This document shows, piece after piece, positions 63,302 to 64,000 of a DNA stretch of 64,000 nucleotides (position 1 is the first letter of the stretch; each line of letters starts with the position of its first letter). Source of the stretch: Nitratireductor soli (GTDB taxonomy: Bacteria; Pseudomonadota; Alphaproteobacteria; Rhizobiales; Rhizobiaceae); contig NZ_LFVY01000010.1 in assembly GCF_001050155.1 (NCBI RefSeq), forward strand, positions 1 through 64,000, in the 5' to 3' direction. Both the position numbers and the translations under genes were made by a program. Below the pieces are notes generated by a model that saw only the letters and a program-made list of their open reading frames with translations, was not told the DNA's origin and did not search any database.

Positions 63302-64000
63302 TTGGACACTCTCAGCCGCATGCGCGCCTTCGTCGATGTGGTCGACGCGGAAGGTTTTTCCGCCGCCGCCCGGAAGGTCGGCAGGTCGAAAGCCCTTTTG
63401 TCGAAATATGTGCGCGAACTGGAGGACGAGCTCGGTGCGCTCCTGCTCAACCGCACCACCAGGCAATTGTCGCTGACGGAGGCCGGCCACACCTATTTCG
63501 CGCGGGCCATCGAATTGCTGCGCGATATGGAGGACTTGACCGAAGCGGTGCGCCAATCCTCCGGCGATGTCAGAGGCCGCATCAAGCTGTCGGCGCCGCG
63601 CACCTATGCCGATGCGCCGATCGGCCAGTCGCTGATCGATTTCGCCAAGGCCAATCCCGACATTACCCTCGACATCAATCTCGACGACCGCTTCGTCGAT
63701 CTGGTGGAAGAAGGGTTCGACCTGGCGATCCGCATCACCAAGCTCAGCGATTCATCGCTGATCGCCAAGCGGCTTGCGCCGTTTCGCGTGGTACTCTGCG
63801 CCTCGCCGGAACTGATCGCCATCCATGGCAGACCGTCGACGCCGCAGGAGCTGACACATCTGCCGTGCATCGTCGATACCAATGGCCGCTACCGGCAGAA
63901 CTGGCCGTTCCTGGACGACAGCGGCCAGACGATCAACGTTCCGGTGACCGGCCGCATCGAGGTCAACAGCCCGCTGACGGCGCGCGCCGCCGCCCTGTCC
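63302..64000 (+). CDS. LysR-family regulator (3' end beyond the window)
   Basis: The first 233 codons of a LysR-type regulator. The N-terminal helix-turn-helix is at about residues 3-60 (FSAAARKVGRSKALLSKYVR), followed by the effector domain from about residue 90. The TTG start at 63302 follows AGGGAAG. It probably belongs to the CrgA/AaeR-like branch that commonly governs neighbouring genes. It is adjacent to the amidase gene and could be co-transcribed with it. The C-terminus is cut by the window end. Confidence 0.88.
   Translation, partial: MDTLSRMRAFVDVVDAEGFSAAARKVGRSKALLSKYVRELEDELGALLLNRTTRQLSLTEAGHTYFARAIELLRDMEDLTEAVRQSSGDVRGRIKLSAPRTYADAPIGQSLIDFAKANPDITLDINLDDRFVDLVEEGFDLAIRITKLSDSSLIAKRLAPFRVVLCASPELIAIHGRPSTPQELTHLPCIVDTNGRYRQNWPFLDDSGQTINVPVTGRIEVNSPLTARAAALS

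Overview
The window looks like a chromosomal segment of a member of the Hyphomicrobiales (Rhizobiales), most likely close to the Phyllobacteriaceae. The evidence is the high GC content, a rhizobial-type flagellar cluster (VisN/VisR, FtcR/Rem, MotC, MotE, FlaF, FlbT), an aglEFGAK alpha-glucoside operon with a LacI-type AglR, RIME-like palindromic repeats and alphaproteobacterial CTTGAC-type promoters. The species cannot be fixed from this sequence alone. No rRNA, tRNA, CRISPR array, transposase or phage gene was recognised.

Layout. 85-6002: a beta-hydroxyaspartate cycle cluster (bhcABCD on the minus strand, the IclR regulator bhcR divergent, a Nudix gene trailing bhcD). This cycle turns glyoxylate plus glycine into oxaloacetate without carbon loss. 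6018-7310: an AzgA-type purine permease. 7500-12316: an osmoregulated periplasmic glucan operon (opgG/D, opgH, opgC), in which the predicted N-terminal part of opgH is cut by an in-frame TAG. 12564-12892: a decayed DUF302 gene. 13105-15245: an atypical SDR and a GH1 beta-glucosidase that converge on a shared CTAG. 15398-23269: aglR and aglEFGAK, with palindromic AglR operators.

23549-57994 is one large flagellar island. visN-visR (LuxR-type master regulators) come first. Then motA-fliM-fliN-fliG-flhB plus a small unknown gene run on the minus strand. On the plus strand three or four long units follow: DUF1217-flgF-fliI-unknown-flgB-flgC-fliE-flgG-flgA-flgI-motE-flgH-fliL-fliP; fliF-fliH-like-motB-motC-fliK/motD-lytic transglycosylase, followed by ftcR; flgE-flgK-flgL-flaF-flbT-flgD-fliQ; and flhA-fliR-fliJ-like-flgJ-like-flgN-like-unknown. 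Many genes overlap by ATGA. Together they encode basal body, export gate, rod, hook, motor and their regulators. Flagellins and chemotaxis genes are not in the window.

The strongest non-genic signal is a 27-bp bipartite motif, (T/C)TCGCGCAAG-N9-CTANNCTC. It occurs in front of five flagellar transcription units (motA, DUF1217-flgF, fliF, flgE, flhA), always with exactly 9 bases between the halves, and is probably the island's common promoter or activator site. A second signal is a three-copy intergenic repeat (about 26505, 57995 and 59553).

58610-64000 holds a MarR regulator, an SCP2-like lipid-binding protein, a GNAT acetyltransferase, an ornithine decarboxylase behind a long leader resembling the setting of the alphaproteobacterial speF RNA motif, an amidase, and a LysR regulator cut by the window edge.
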